Shown: positions 1 to 8,491, counted from the first letter of the stretch. The stretch: DNA of 46,710 nt from Gammaproteobacteria bacterium (GCA_016845205.1 JAERTA010000114.1:1-46710); one strand, 5' to 3'. The notes: generated from the sequence alone by a model not told the origin. Program-made: numbers and translations.

Positions 1-161
1 TTATGCCTTGTACAATCTCTGTTTATGAAAAAACAGATGGTAGTGTTTGGTTGGGTTATATGAACGCTAAGTTGTTAGGCGATATGTTTGGCGGCACTGT
101 TGCTGAAGTCATGAGCGAGGTTGATGCAGACCAGCAAAGCTTTATTGAGTTTGTTAAATAA
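1..161 (+). CDS. DUF302 domain protein, C-terminal part (5' end outside window)
   Basis: Open frame from position 3 (MPCTISVYEKTDGSVWLGYMNAKLLGDMFGGTVAEVMSEVDADQQSFIEFVK*). The MPC-x-ISVYEK and MFGG-x-VAEVM segments are typical of DUF302. Confidence 0.75.
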   Translation, partial: MPCTISVYEKTDGSVWLGYMNAKLLGDMFGGTVAEVMSEVDADQQSFIEFVK

Positions 162-185
162 ATAACAAAATACTTTAGATATTTT

Positions 186-209
186 AAAAAGCACCTTCGG
201 GCGCTTTTT
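186..209 (+). terminator. Rho-independent terminator
   Basis: AAAAAGCaCC-TTCG-GGcGCTTTTT hairpin with T tract just after the DUF302 stop. Confidence 0.7.
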
Positions 210-276
210 ATTTGTAGGTATTTTTAGCAAATAATCATTGAGCAATTTACCCCTTTGGGTATAATCTCAATTTGAT

Positions 277-352
277 GCCGAAGTAGCACAGTTGGTAGTG
301 CAACTGATTTGTAATCAGTAGGTCGCCAGTTCGAGTCCGGCCTTCGGCACCA
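277..352 (+). tRNA. tRNA-Thr (anticodon TGT), CCA encoded
   Basis: Acceptor gccgaag/cttcggc, anticodon stem-loop ctgatttgtaatcag (anticodon tgt), T-loop ttcgagtcc, terminal ACCA. Confidence 0.95.
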
Positions 353-357
353 TATTC

Positions 358-394
358 AAAAGGGTTTGTAGTTTATAGCTGCAGACCTTTTTTT
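358..394 (+). terminator. Rho-independent terminator after tRNA-Thr
   Basis: AAAAGGGTTTGTA / TGCAGACCTTTTT stem (with GU pairs) followed by T run. Confidence 0.6.
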
Positions 395-431
395 ATGCCT
401 GTCGTCATATTGTCGTTTTTAAGCCATAAAG

Positions 432-875
432 TTATAGCTTAGCAATGGGCAAATGCCGCTCACTTGAGTCTTTAATGATTTGTCGCTGCGCCTTAGAAAG
501 CAGATTTATATGAGGAAACAACTCTCTGTCCTCTATTCTGGTGTGTGCCTTTAATAAATCGCCAAATTCTGCTAATAGCTCGGGCTTGTCTTTAAGTGCT
601 TGTGCCAGTTTATAGAGTTGTTGGTGCTCTTTTGTTAGTTGCTCACACATGGCTTTTAGTGTGGCGGATTTATCTTTTAAAGGGGCGAATATTGTTATCT
701 CTTCTGTTTCAAAATGTGCCTGAAAAGAAGCACCAAAAGTTTGTGATATTTTTAAACACAATGCTTTAATGTCTTCCGCCTTGCCTGCTTTAGCAGTATT
801 GACGCACTTGTTGCCTAGTGACAGGGAGATATGATGTTCTCGCGCTAAAATTAAGAGTTCGTCTGCTATTTTCAT
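432..875 (-). CDS. Hemerythrin domain protein
   Basis: 147 aa; His/Glu pattern REHH...HFETEE...KEHQQL...HTRIEDRELFP of hemerythrin HHE proteins. Confidence 0.8.
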   Translation of the reverse strand: MKIADELLILAREHHISLSLGNKCVNTAKAGKAEDIKALCLKISQTFGASFQAHFETEEITIFAPLKDKSATLKAMCEQLTKEHQQLYKLAQALKDKPELLAEFGDLLKAHTRIEDRELFPHINLLSKAQRQIIKDSSERHLPIAKL

Positions 876-2056
876 TACCCAAACTGTCCGTCAATCCTTG
901 CTTTAAAAAACATTGGCGTATAAATAATTAAGAAAAATACAAAAGCAACGATCCATAAAACTTGTGAGATAAACACCCATTCAACATAATGCTCAATGTC
1001 AAACATGATCATTAATACGCGGAATACAAAAGACAATACTAACAAAGCAAACATACCGCCCAACTGCTTGGGTGGATCAAATACATTGCGCCCAGTATGC
1101 CCCAGACTAACGCGCGCCATCATGCTAAGCACCATCAGCGCAAGGCCAAAAGCAAAAGCGTGAATATCAAGGTTAGGGCCGATATTAGCAAAATACCCAA
1201 CAACATTAATAGCAAAACCTAAGGTTAAAAAACCATAGGCTAAGTAGATACTCCAGAGCAATGGCTTTTGCCAGATTCTTGGATGATACCAATTAAAGAG
1301 TCGTATAGAATGGATGACAAATAAAGCACCAGCAATAACTGTACTAAGTGGGCTAGCAAAGAACACCTCGATTATCACAAAAGCTAAAAATAAGAACAAA
1401 CTAGACAAATCCAAAAATTTAGAATTTTTTAGCTCGGTCTCCAATCCAATACCGCGTTCAATAAAAAACGGCAAAAGTCGTCTAGACATCATAAATAATA
1501 GGCTAATGATTAAATAGAAGCCAAGATAAGTGCCCATATAAATGCCTTGATCAAGCGTACCCAACAAGCCTAAATAAAATAAGATATGAGCAGTTGCTAA
1601 AAGCATCACTTTAGCCACAATGCCAAGGTTGTTCCAGCTCTTGGCTTTGATAATTGGATAAGCAATGGCCATACTGGAAAACACCAAAAAGCTACTATCG
1701 ACAATCGCCTGATAAACAAGGTATTCGTTAGCAACAAAAGGCAGAAATCGCCCTGCTATCCATAAGGCAAACAATGCCAACAACGACTTGTTGTAAAGGG
1801 TTTGTACGCCGGTCCAATTTTTGCTGGCAGTTAATAAAAAACCAACAGTTACTGCCGAAGAATAAGCAAAAATCATTTCATGCGCATGCCAATCAATCGG
1901 ATTGGCGTTATTAATCAAAATCAGCGAAGGGTAGAATACCATCCACATTAACATTGACAATACGGCAATCATTCCGGTTGCGAAGAAAAACGGCCTAAAC
2001 CCCAGGCGTAGAAACGGGATAACAGAGTATTGATTGTCTTGATTAAGGTTGATCAT
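875..2056 (-). CDS. nnrS: NnrS family polytopic membrane protein
   Basis: 393 aa, ~12 TM; FRPFF near the N-terminus, DWHAHEM and GHTGR motifs of NnrS. Confidence 0.85.
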   Translation of the reverse strand: MINLNQDNQYSVIPFLRLGFRPFFFATGMIAVLSMLMWMVFYPSLILINNANPIDWHAHEMIFAYSSAVTVGFLLTASKNWTGVQTLYNKSLLALFALWIAGRFLPFVANEYLVYQAIVDSSFLVFSSMAIAYPIIKAKSWNNLGIVAKVMLLATAHILFYLGLLGTLDQGIYMGTYLGFYLIISLLFMMSRRLLPFFIERGIGLETELKNSKFLDLSSLFLFLAFVIIEVFFASPLSTVIAGALFVIHSIRLFNWYHPRIWQKPLLWSIYLAYGFLTLGFAINVVGYFANIGPNLDIHAFAFGLALMVLSMMARVSLGHTGRNVFDPPKQLGGMFALLVLSFVFRVLMIMFDIEHYVEWVFISQVLWIVAFVFFLIIYTPMFFKARIDGQFG

Positions 2057-2114
2057 GACTCAAGCGCGTAATGATAAAGTTTTCTTTGTATTTTATGCCC
2101 AATATAAAACAGGG

Positions 2115-3119
2115 TTAATTGATGTCAAGTGCCGCCTCAATCATTTGCTTCATTTGTTTGTTTAGGTCGCTAGCTGCCTTATTCATCTTTTGATTTTCAA
2201 AATGTTTAAGGGTGTAGGCGTAGTTTTCAATCACAACAATGACTTTCTTGTCTTCCCTTTCCATGACAGTTGCTCTTAGCGGTAGAATTAAGCCTAAGCG
2301 CTGATCAATTTTCAAAAATTCTATGACATTGTCGGAATTAAAGAAACGAACAATAAGCTGTTTTCTGTCACTATGGTTTTGTGTTAAATGTCTTGATGAG
2401 TGTAGTTCAAAGCCATGCGCAGTGGCGCCTTTTTTTAGCTTGCTAATTGTGTCTTTCATGTTTTTACTACTCTCGTAGATAAATGACAGCGGTTCGTCAT
2501 CTGGCGTTTCTCCATCCACCATAGGTTTTTCATGTGATCTGATGTATGCCACCATATCGTTAGCCATTTCGTCATTAAGCTTATTGGCGTAGGAAGACAT
2601 CTCTGAGTTTTCAATACCATTTAGAATAATGTGTTTAATCATTTGATCGCTTGCTGAATGTAAGAATGCCTGATTGGCTAGTGCAGGAGGTGAAACCGCC
2701 TGATTATTCTGCCAATATAAATAGACACCTACGCCTTCACCGCCTTGTAGTGCGTCCCCATGGCATCTTGTGCAGTATCTTTCGTAATAGTATTTTCCTC
2801 TGTCAGTATTACCAGTTATCGGTGAATCTGAGTATTTGGGCTCTGGCAGTCCAGAACGAAGAAATTGGATCAATTCTGTGACTTGTGTGTCTGATAGGTC
2901 AAATTCAGGCATAACTCTGCCTGGTCTGCCATATTTTATGGTCTTTTTAAGATAGTCATCAGTGTGGTTGGCAATAGTGCTTCTGTACAAAGGCAAACCC
3001 AAAAAGCCTTGTTGTGAAAAACCGTGGCATTTTTCACAATTGTCTTGATAAACGGTTTTACCGCCAGCAAAGCTGAATAGTGGCAATAAAAGCAAAATAG
3101 TTAGTATTTTAAATTTCAT
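2115..3119 (-). CDS. Diheme cytochrome c fused to a C-terminal DUF302-like domain
   Basis: Two CXXCH motifs (CEKCH, CTRCH) after a signal peptide. The last ~120 aa (SKNMKDTISKLKKGATAHGFEL...RLGLILPLRATVMERED...) match the DUF302 pattern. Start set at MKFK (AAAGGAAAGCACATG); the tracked start at 3152 lies upstream of the predicted TSS. Confidence 0.75.
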   Translation of the reverse strand: MKFKILTILLLLPLFSFAGGKTVYQDNCEKCHGFSQQGFLGLPLYRSTIANHTDDYLKKTIKYGRPGRVMPEFDLSDTQVTELIQFLRSGLPEPKYSDSPITGNTDRGKYYYERYCTRCHGDALQGGEGVGVYLYWQNNQAVSPPALANQAFLHSASDQMIKHIILNGIENSEMSSYANKLNDEMANDMVAYIRSHEKPMVDGETPDDEPLSFIYESSKNMKDTISKLKKGATAHGFELHSSRHLTQNHSDRKQLIVRFFNSDNVIEFLKIDQRLGLILPLRATVMEREDKKVIVVIENYAYTLKHFENQKMNKAASDLNKQMKQMIEAALDIN

Positions 3120-3177
3120 GTGCTTTCCTTTTGTTTGTGTATATGGGTGCATTCTATATAGAAAATTTAATTTTTAA

Positions 3178-3191
3178 TTGACTTAAGTCAA
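3178..3191. promoter_or_regulatory. FNR-type box TTGACTTAAGTCAA
   Basis: Perfect 14-bp palindrome TTGAC-N4-GTCAA. On the minus strand a TAGAAT hexamer (3151-3156) starts 28.5 bp from its centre. Confidence 0.7.
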
Positions 3192-3370
3192 GTTATTGAC
3201 ATTAATCTGGTTTTTTGTAGCGTTGTTTTAAAGTGCAGTAAGAGAAGTATGGGGCAAAATTAGCTTTTACTAATAGAGTTGCATCCTGCTCTAAGTAGTG
3301 TAGGATGGCACATAAGTGAATATCAATTTTTTACTTAAACTATAAAAACAACTCTAATAAGGAGAACAAT

Positions 3371-3892
3371 ATGAAAAACGTAACAAAAGCAATCGCGATT
3401 GCAACAGTAATGGCTTCAGCAGTGGCAACAGCGGGTTGGGGTGGTAATAACTCTAACTGGGGCCCTTTCTCAGGTGGTAACAACTGGGGTCCTTTTGATG
3501 GTGGCTCTAACATGGGCCCTATGAATAGCGGCTCTAACTGGGGCCCTTTCTCAGGTGGCAACAACATGGGTCCATTTGGTGGTGGTTCTAATGCCGGTCC
3601 TTTTTCTGGTGCTCAAAACTGGGGCCCTTTCCAAGGCGGTAATAACTGGTTAAACAATACTGATTTCGGTACAAAGTTTAACACTAGCAATAAGACTGAC
3701 ACAAACGCTTCAGGCGCAGCTGACGGCTCTGCTTCTGGTTCAGGTGATGCCAATGCTAAAGGTGTTGCAGATGCTTATGCTAAAGGTGTAGCTGACGCAC
3801 AAGCACAAGCACAAGCAGACGCTTACGCTAAAGGCTATGCAGACGCAATGGCTTCAGGCACCGCTTCTTCAAACGATGCTGCTGCTAAGTAA
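3371..3892 (+). CDS. Secreted low-complexity Gly/Asn/Trp-rich repeat protein (sulfur-globule-protein-like candidate)
   Basis: 173 aa; SD AAGGAG, signal peptide MKNVTKAIAIATVMASAVATAG, seven ~9-aa repeats (S/D)GG(N/S)N(W/M)GPF, then an Ala/Asp-rich (ADAYAKG) tail. Confidence 0.6.
   Translation: MKNVTKAIAIATVMASAVATAGWGGNNSNWGPFSGGNNWGPFDGGSNMGPMNSGSNWGPFSGGNNMGPFGGGSNAGPFSGAQNWGPFQGGNNWLNNTDFGTKFNTSNKTDTNASGAADGSASGSGDANAKGVADAYAKGVADAQAQAQADAYAKGYADAMASGTASSNDAAAK
3445..3650 (+). repeat. Tandem ~27-bp coding repeat (xGGxNxGPF)
   Basis: Repeated ggc-cct-ttc-tca-ggt-ggt-aac-aac-tgg-type units. Confidence 0.75.
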
Positions 3893-3910
3893 TTTTTAAA
3901 TAAATTACGC

Positions 3911-3937
3911 AAAAACCACCCGAGAGGGTGGTTTTTT
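3911..3937 (+). terminator. Rho-independent terminator
   Basis: AAAAACCACCC-GAGA-GGGTGGTTTTTT. Confidence 0.85.
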
Positions 3938-4014
3938 ATTGGACGCTCAAAAAAAGTAATATTGATTATCGTCCAAAATAAACTAAAAAAACTTCCACCC
4001 CCCCATCTTTGTTT

Positions 4015-4166
4015 TATAATTAGATTATTAATGTTGTCGTTGGTTTATAAAACAGCAAAGTTTCTGATTTGACTTGCTACCTCTTGCCCAACGACAATAT
4101 TAACCCAAACATTCTAAGGAGATGAGAGTGTGAAAAATAAAGAGGCGCCTTGATTGGCGCTTTTTT
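4015..4166 (+). ncRNA. Candidate structured sRNA (promoter, 16-bp stem, terminator)
   Basis: TATAAT at 4015-4020; 16-bp stem TTAATGTTGTCGTTGG (4028-4043) / CCAACGACAATATTAA (4088-4103) with one GU; inner stem 4054-4061/4072-4078; intrinsic terminator GGCGCCTTGATTGGCGCTTTTTT ending ~4166. Confidence 0.55.
4139..4166 (+). terminator. Rho-independent terminator of candidate sRNA
   Basis: GCGCC-TTGATT-GGCGC followed by TTTTTT. Confidence 0.75.
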
Positions 4167-4326
4167 ATGTCCATTTGCAAAATTTCCGAATTTTTTAAAT
4201 TTGAAGCTTTTATCAGGCTGTTTTTTGGCAAAAAATCGCCTTTAACCCCTTAAAGTAGCTGTTTTTAAAGGGTTTTATTGCTATATTTTGAATGATTTTG
4301 ATTATTTGCTAAATTTTATTTATTAA

Positions 4327-4340
4327 TTAACCTATGTTAT
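4327..4340. promoter_or_regulatory. ATAAC-N4-GTTAT-type site upstream of tatA (TTAACCTATGTTAT)
   Basis: Motif shared with four other promoters; TATCAT -10 at 4363-4368 starts 29.5 bp from the motif centre. Confidence 0.65.
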
Positions 4341-4416
4341 GTTGATAAAGCAGACATAGACTTATCATAACCTTCTTAGTTTAGGAATAATGCGAGAGCA
4401 AGAATAGGAGAAAAAT

Positions 4417-4587
4417 ATGGGGTTTGGAGTGACTGAATTACTCATAATATTAGTAATTGTACTACTGATTTTTGGGGGTAAACGCTTAAAGAATATTGGC
4501 AGCGACCTTGGTGGCGCCATTAAAGGGTTTAAAAAATCCATAAAAGATGAGCAAAATATAGAAACCAAAGCGATTAAGCAAAAGTAA
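4417..4587 (+). CDS. tatA: Sec-independent translocase subunit TatA
   Basis: 56 aa [56 protein letters not shown] (not in ORF track); FGGKRLxxIGSDLGxAIKGFK TatA motif. Confidence 0.9.
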   Translation: MGFGVTELLIILVIVLLIFGGKRLKNIGSDLGGAIKGFKKSIKDEQNIETKAIKQK

Positions 4588-4590
4588 TGC

Positions 4591-4872
4591 ATGTTTGATA
4601 TCGGTTTTTGGGAGTTTGCGCTTATTGGTGTTATTGCGCTTATTGTTGTTGGGCCCGAAAGAATGCCAGCTATCGCAAGAAAAGCGGGCCACTATATTGG
4701 AAAAGCAAAAAAAATTACCAATAAAATCCAAGAAGATATTTCTACTGAGCTTGATACTGATACCCTTAAAGAACAACTTAACTTTGAAGATCAGAGTCTA
4801 GGGGTTGGTGATATATTGCAAGATACCAAAAACACCTTAAACGATATTAAAGATAGTGGCAATAAAGATTAG
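4591..4872 (+). CDS. tatB: Sec-independent translocase subunit TatB
   Basis: 93 aa MFDIGFWEFALIGVIALIVVGPERMPAIARKAG. Confidence 0.92.
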   Translation: MFDIGFWEFALIGVIALIVVGPERMPAIARKAGHYIGKAKKITNKIQEDISTELDTDTLKEQLNFEDQSLGVGDILQDTKNTLNDIKDSGNKD

Positions 4873-4892
4873 CCGATATTAAGATCCATATA

Positions 4893-5474
4893 ATGAGAAT
4901 ACTACTAAGTTTATTGCTGTTTTTGATTGTGGGCTGTACGGCTGATAATGGTTCAACATCGGCAGTGATTGATGCTGAACAAACCATGGATATTAATGGA
5001 ACACTGTATCAAAAGGGTCACAGCTCACCTTTTAATGGCAGTGTGCAAACCAAGTATAAGAATGGCAATAAAATGAAAAAAATCGCCTATAAAAACGGCA
5101 AAAGACATGGCTTGTTTGTGTTGTGGCATCTGAGCGGACAAAAAATAATGGAAGTAAATTACAAACAAGGCAAGGAAGAGGGACTCAGCACTTCTTGGTT
5201 TAAAAGCGGACAAAAAGAGTTTGATGTTTACTTTAAAAATGGCAAGGAAGATGGCGATGCTATTTGGTGGCACAAGAATGGACAAAAAGAACTGGAAACG
5301 AGCTATAAAGCTGGGAAAAGACACGGCCCAACTGTTTGGTATTATTCAAGTGGTGAGAAATTGAAAGCCATGGATTACAAAAACGGCAAGATCGAAGGAG
5401 CTGGCATTTGGTGGGGTAAAGACGGCAAAATAAATTTTAAGACAAACTACAAAAATGGTGTAGAAGTCAAATAA
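4893..5474 (+). CDS. YwqK/MORN-repeat lipoprotein
   Basis: Lipobox LIVGC; ~23-aa repeats YKNGKxxGxxxxWxxxGQK. Confidence 0.75.
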   Translation: MRILLSLLLFLIVGCTADNGSTSAVIDAEQTMDINGTLYQKGHSSPFNGSVQTKYKNGNKMKKIAYKNGKRHGLFVLWHLSGQKIMEVNYKQGKEEGLSTSWFKSGQKEFDVYFKNGKEDGDAIWWHKNGQKELETSYKAGKRHGPTVWYYSSGEKLKAMDYKNGKIEGAGIWWGKDGKINFKTNYKNGVEVK

Positions 5475-5483
5475 AACTAGCTA

Positions 5484-6230
5484 TTACTGGTTATTAATAA
5501 GGATAAATCCACCAATCTCAGAGAGGCGTTCTTCCTTTAATACTTTAAGTTTTTTCTGAGAGCATTGAATTAAGGCTTCTTTTTTAAATGATGAAATAAC
5601 CCGTGAAACATGCACCTTTGTAAGACCTAAAATATCAGCCATGTCTTCTTGGTTAAGTGGGAAAAAGCACAATTCAGATTCACTGGCATCACAGTTAGAA
5701 GGTTGTTGCTTAATACGAGTAGATATATCCATTATCAAATAAGCAAGTGCTTCTTTGGCGCTTTTTCTGCCAAGATTTAATAGATGTTGTTGGTTAACAT
5801 TGGCATTATGAGAAAGGATCTCAATTAATTTGGTAGCGATTGGTTTTTGTTCACCAATCAGTTTGTCAATTGTAACGTTGTTAATAACACAAACGTCAAC
5901 CTCGGTTATTGCTTGAACAAAATAATGATAAGCATCATTACTGTGTGAAAACCCAATCGAGTCGCCTGGCATTGCCACTTGGAATATTTGGCGAGAGCCG
6001 TCTTCTAAATAACTGCCTAAAATTAAATATCCGGCGTTAATACATAGACTATAGTTGATACTAGCGTTTTCTTGAATGATATATTCGCCAGATTGAAAAT
6101 GGCGTTTTTTCTCAATATAGCCTTCAACAGATTTCATTTCATCATCTGTTAAAGCGCCGAACACCGTACTTTTACGCACTAGGCAGCTTAGGCAATTTTC
6201 AGAAATTTTATTATTCCCGTTACAAGACAT
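5484..6230 (-). CDS. Crp/Fnr family transcriptional regulator (FNR-like N-terminal Cys, atypical recognition helix)
   Basis: 248 aa; cNMP-binding-like domain plus HTH (DMADILGLTKVHVSRVISSFKKE); Cys at 3, 13, 16 and in TEVDVCVI. Confidence 0.85.
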   Translation of the reverse strand: MSCNGNNKISENCLSCLVRKSTVFGALTDDEMKSVEGYIEKKRHFQSGEYIIQENASINYSLCINAGYLILGSYLEDGSRQIFQVAMPGDSIGFSHSNDAYHYFVQAITEVDVCVINNVTIDKLIGEQKPIATKLIEILSHNANVNQQHLLNLGRKSAKEALAYLIMDISTRIKQQPSNCDASESELCFFPLNQEDMADILGLTKVHVSRVISSFKKEALIQCSQKKLKVLKEERLSEIGGFILINNQ

Positions 6231-6289
6231 TGTCTTTCCTCAAGTTTTAATATTAGATTATCATTGTATTCTTATATTAAAAGCATACC

Positions 6290-6303
6290 TTGATATAGGG
6301 CAA
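6290..6303. promoter_or_regulatory. Degenerate FNR-type box TTGATATAGGGCAA upstream of the Crp/Fnr gene
   Basis: One mismatch to TTGAY-N4-RTCAA; minus-strand TACAAT at 6263-6268 is 28.5 bp from its centre. Confidence 0.5.
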
Positions 6304-6379
6304 GGTTTTTTATTTAGGTCAAAAAAGACTTAATGTTAACATGGGTATTGTCTTAAGGGGGGCTATTTGATAAATGGCA

Positions 6380-6411
6380 AAAAAAAGCCCCAAACTATGA
6401 AGCTGGGGCTT
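6380..6411 (-). terminator. Rho-independent terminator of fccAB
   Basis: AAGCCCC...GGGGCTT hairpin; T8 on the minus strand. Confidence 0.75.
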
Positions 6412-6441
6412 CTAAACCAAAAGGTTTATTGAGGAGCTATT

Positions 6442-7749
6442 TTAGCCAAAGGTATCATGAGTGATATTCTTAAACCAAGAATAACCATAATACTGCTCTC
6501 TTTCTCTTAGCTTGGCATCAAATTTGCCTGGTGTTAAGCCACCTGAGCCTTTAATCTTGATGATTTTGCCATCTTTAAAGCCGTAAACCATGGCAACAGA
6601 GATACCATCACCTGGTGCGATTACACTATAACAAGTATTGACATAAGTAGGATCTGGTGCACTTTCACCATTTAATAGCGCCACCACTGCTGCTGCACAA
6701 ACTTTACCTTCTGAGTTTGCTGCATAGCCCGACTTAGGTAATGGAGATTGAATTGCTGAGTCACCAATCACGTGAATATTTTTGTGAATGGTTGATTCAA
6801 ACGTATCGCCACGAACCGGACACCAGCCTGATTCGTTTGTTAAGCCAGCTGTAAATGCGATCTTACCTGCTTTTTGTGCTGGAATAACATTTAGAACATC
6901 TGCTTTTACTTCACTAAAGCCAGTTGTTGCTGTTTTAGTTTTGACATCGATTGAGGTTAAAACATTGTCATCAGAGCCTTTTGGTGTACCGTGCCACTCA
7001 ATCATTGAGTTGTCGGTTTTGTAGCCGTAGTGACGTTCCCAACCACCTGTGAATAAGCCCATTTTTGAGAATTTTGGCTTAGGATCAAGAATGATAATTT
7101 TAGATTTTGGCTTATGCGCTTTTAAATAATGAGCAATCTGTGAAGCGCGCTCATAAGGCCCTGGAGGACAACGGAAAGGATTTGGCGGAGGGCAAATAGC
7201 AACAGTACCACCATTTCTCATGTCTTTTAGTTGGTTACGAAGCATTTGTGTTTGCGGGCCAGCCTTCCAAGCATGTGGAATGCTGGTGTTTGCTACATTG
7301 GCATCATAGCCTTCAATTTGATCGTATTTAAAATCAATACCAGGGGAGACGATACAACGATCATAAGCAAAGCTGTGCCCACCAGCGGTTACAACTTTTC
7401 TAGCACGTGCATTAATATCAGTTACCTTATCATGCACAACATTAATGCCGTGACCCTTAAGCCCACCATAACCAAACTTGATTGAATCAAGACTACGTTC
7501 GCCACTTAAAACTTCGTTACTAGCAAAACAAGTGTAATAATCTTTGTTGGCTTCGATTAGGGTAACTTCAACTGATTTGTCCATCATTCTGATGTACTTA
7601 GCAGCAACAGAGCCACCCATACCACCACCAATAACAACAACTTTTTTAGTTGCACCACCAATAGCGAAAGGCGTGTAAGTCGCTGCAGTTGCTGCAGCGG
7701 CACCTAAGCCTACTGTTTTTATAAAACTTCTTCTATTTTGTTTACTCAT
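6442..7749 (-). CDS. fccB: Flavocytochrome c sulfide dehydrogenase, flavoprotein subunit
   Basis: 435 aa; Tat signal NRRSFIKTVG; GGGMGGSVAAKYIR FAD motif; FCSD C-terminal region. Confidence 0.88.
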   Translation of the reverse strand: MSKQNRRSFIKTVGLGAAAATAATYTPFAIGGATKKVVVIGGGMGGSVAAKYIRMMDKSVEVTLIEANKDYYTCFASNEVLSGERSLDSIKFGYGGLKGHGINVVHDKVTDINARARKVVTAGGHSFAYDRCIVSPGIDFKYDQIEGYDANVANTSIPHAWKAGPQTQMLRNQLKDMRNGGTVAICPPPNPFRCPPGPYERASQIAHYLKAHKPKSKIIILDPKPKFSKMGLFTGGWERHYGYKTDNSMIEWHGTPKGSDDNVLTSIDVKTKTATTGFSEVKADVLNVIPAQKAGKIAFTAGLTNESGWCPVRGDTFESTIHKNIHVIGDSAIQSPLPKSGYAANSEGKVCAAAVVALLNGESAPDPTYVNTCYSVIAPGDGISVAMVYGFKDGKIIKIKGSGGLTPGKFDAKLREREQYYGYSWFKNITHDTFG

Positions 7750-7761
7750 TAGTATTCTCCT

Positions 7762-8352
7762 TTATTTACCACTACCGTAGTAATTAACTAATTTGCCTAA
7801 TGCATCTGGATCTTTCTTTAGCATTTTTTTCATTTTCTTTTTCATTCTCTTAGGCATGTCGCGCGAACCATCATGGAAATCAGCTAGAGTGTATTTCATG
7901 AATAACTTAGAGTTACCTGATAATAAGCCTGCATCATCTTCTGGATCTGTGCCGCCTGCTGTATGACAAGAACTACAATATTTATCATGTAGTTTTGCAC
8001 CGGCTCTTGCTTTTGTGGCGTCGTACTTTTGGTTAATATTAGAATGAACTGGTTGAGCAGCAAAGAAACTGGCCATTGATTCAATTTGCTCTTCAGTATA
8101 GCCTTTAGCAATTCGACCCATAATGGTTGAAGATCTTTCATCATCACGATAAGCATTCATCGCACCGATTAAATAGCCTTCTGATAGGCCTGCTAAAGAA
8201 GGGATTGCATTACCTGTACTTGCACCGTTAGTGCCATGACAACCTGCACAGGTGTAGCCCAGTGCTTCAGCGCTTGGCTCCGCCAATGATTGCACTGATA
8301 ACATTAGTCCAGTAGCCAATAATGCAGATTTTGTGATTGTATTTCTTATCAT
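7762..8352 (-). CDS. fccA: Flavocytochrome c sulfide dehydrogenase, diheme cytochrome subunit
   Basis: Signal peptide; CAGCH and CSSCH; immediately upstream of fccB. Confidence 0.85.
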   Translation of the reverse strand: MIRNTITKSALLATGLMLSVQSLAEPSAEALGYTCAGCHGTNGASTGNAIPSLAGLSEGYLIGAMNAYRDDERSSTIMGRIAKGYTEEQIESMASFFAAQPVHSNINQKYDATKARAGAKLHDKYCSSCHTAGGTDPEDDAGLLSGNSKLFMKYTLADFHDGSRDMPKRMKKKMKKMLKKDPDALGKLVNYYGSGK

Positions 8353-8491
8353 AAAAAACTCCGTATTGTGTATTTAAAATTAATTCTGCATTAGCAGAAT
8401 CTCCTCACTTAATAATAAAAAACAAGTGCCTAATCCGCTTGAGTTTAATACTATTGAGCCACCAATATACTTATGCGAGCTAAAGTTGAAA

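Noticed and set aside
3340-3567. 75-aa minus-strand ORF antisense to the repeat protein
   Set aside because: Pro/Leu-rich shadow of the GGNNWGPF repeats; no RBS; the sense ORF has a signal peptide, SD and terminator.
3940-3976. GGACG...CGTCC inverted repeat after the repeat-protein terminator
   Set aside because: Only 5-bp arms with a ~25-nt loop; expected by chance.
4365-4776. Minus-strand ORFs over tatA/tatB
   Set aside because: Antisense to clear TatA/TatB coding sequence.
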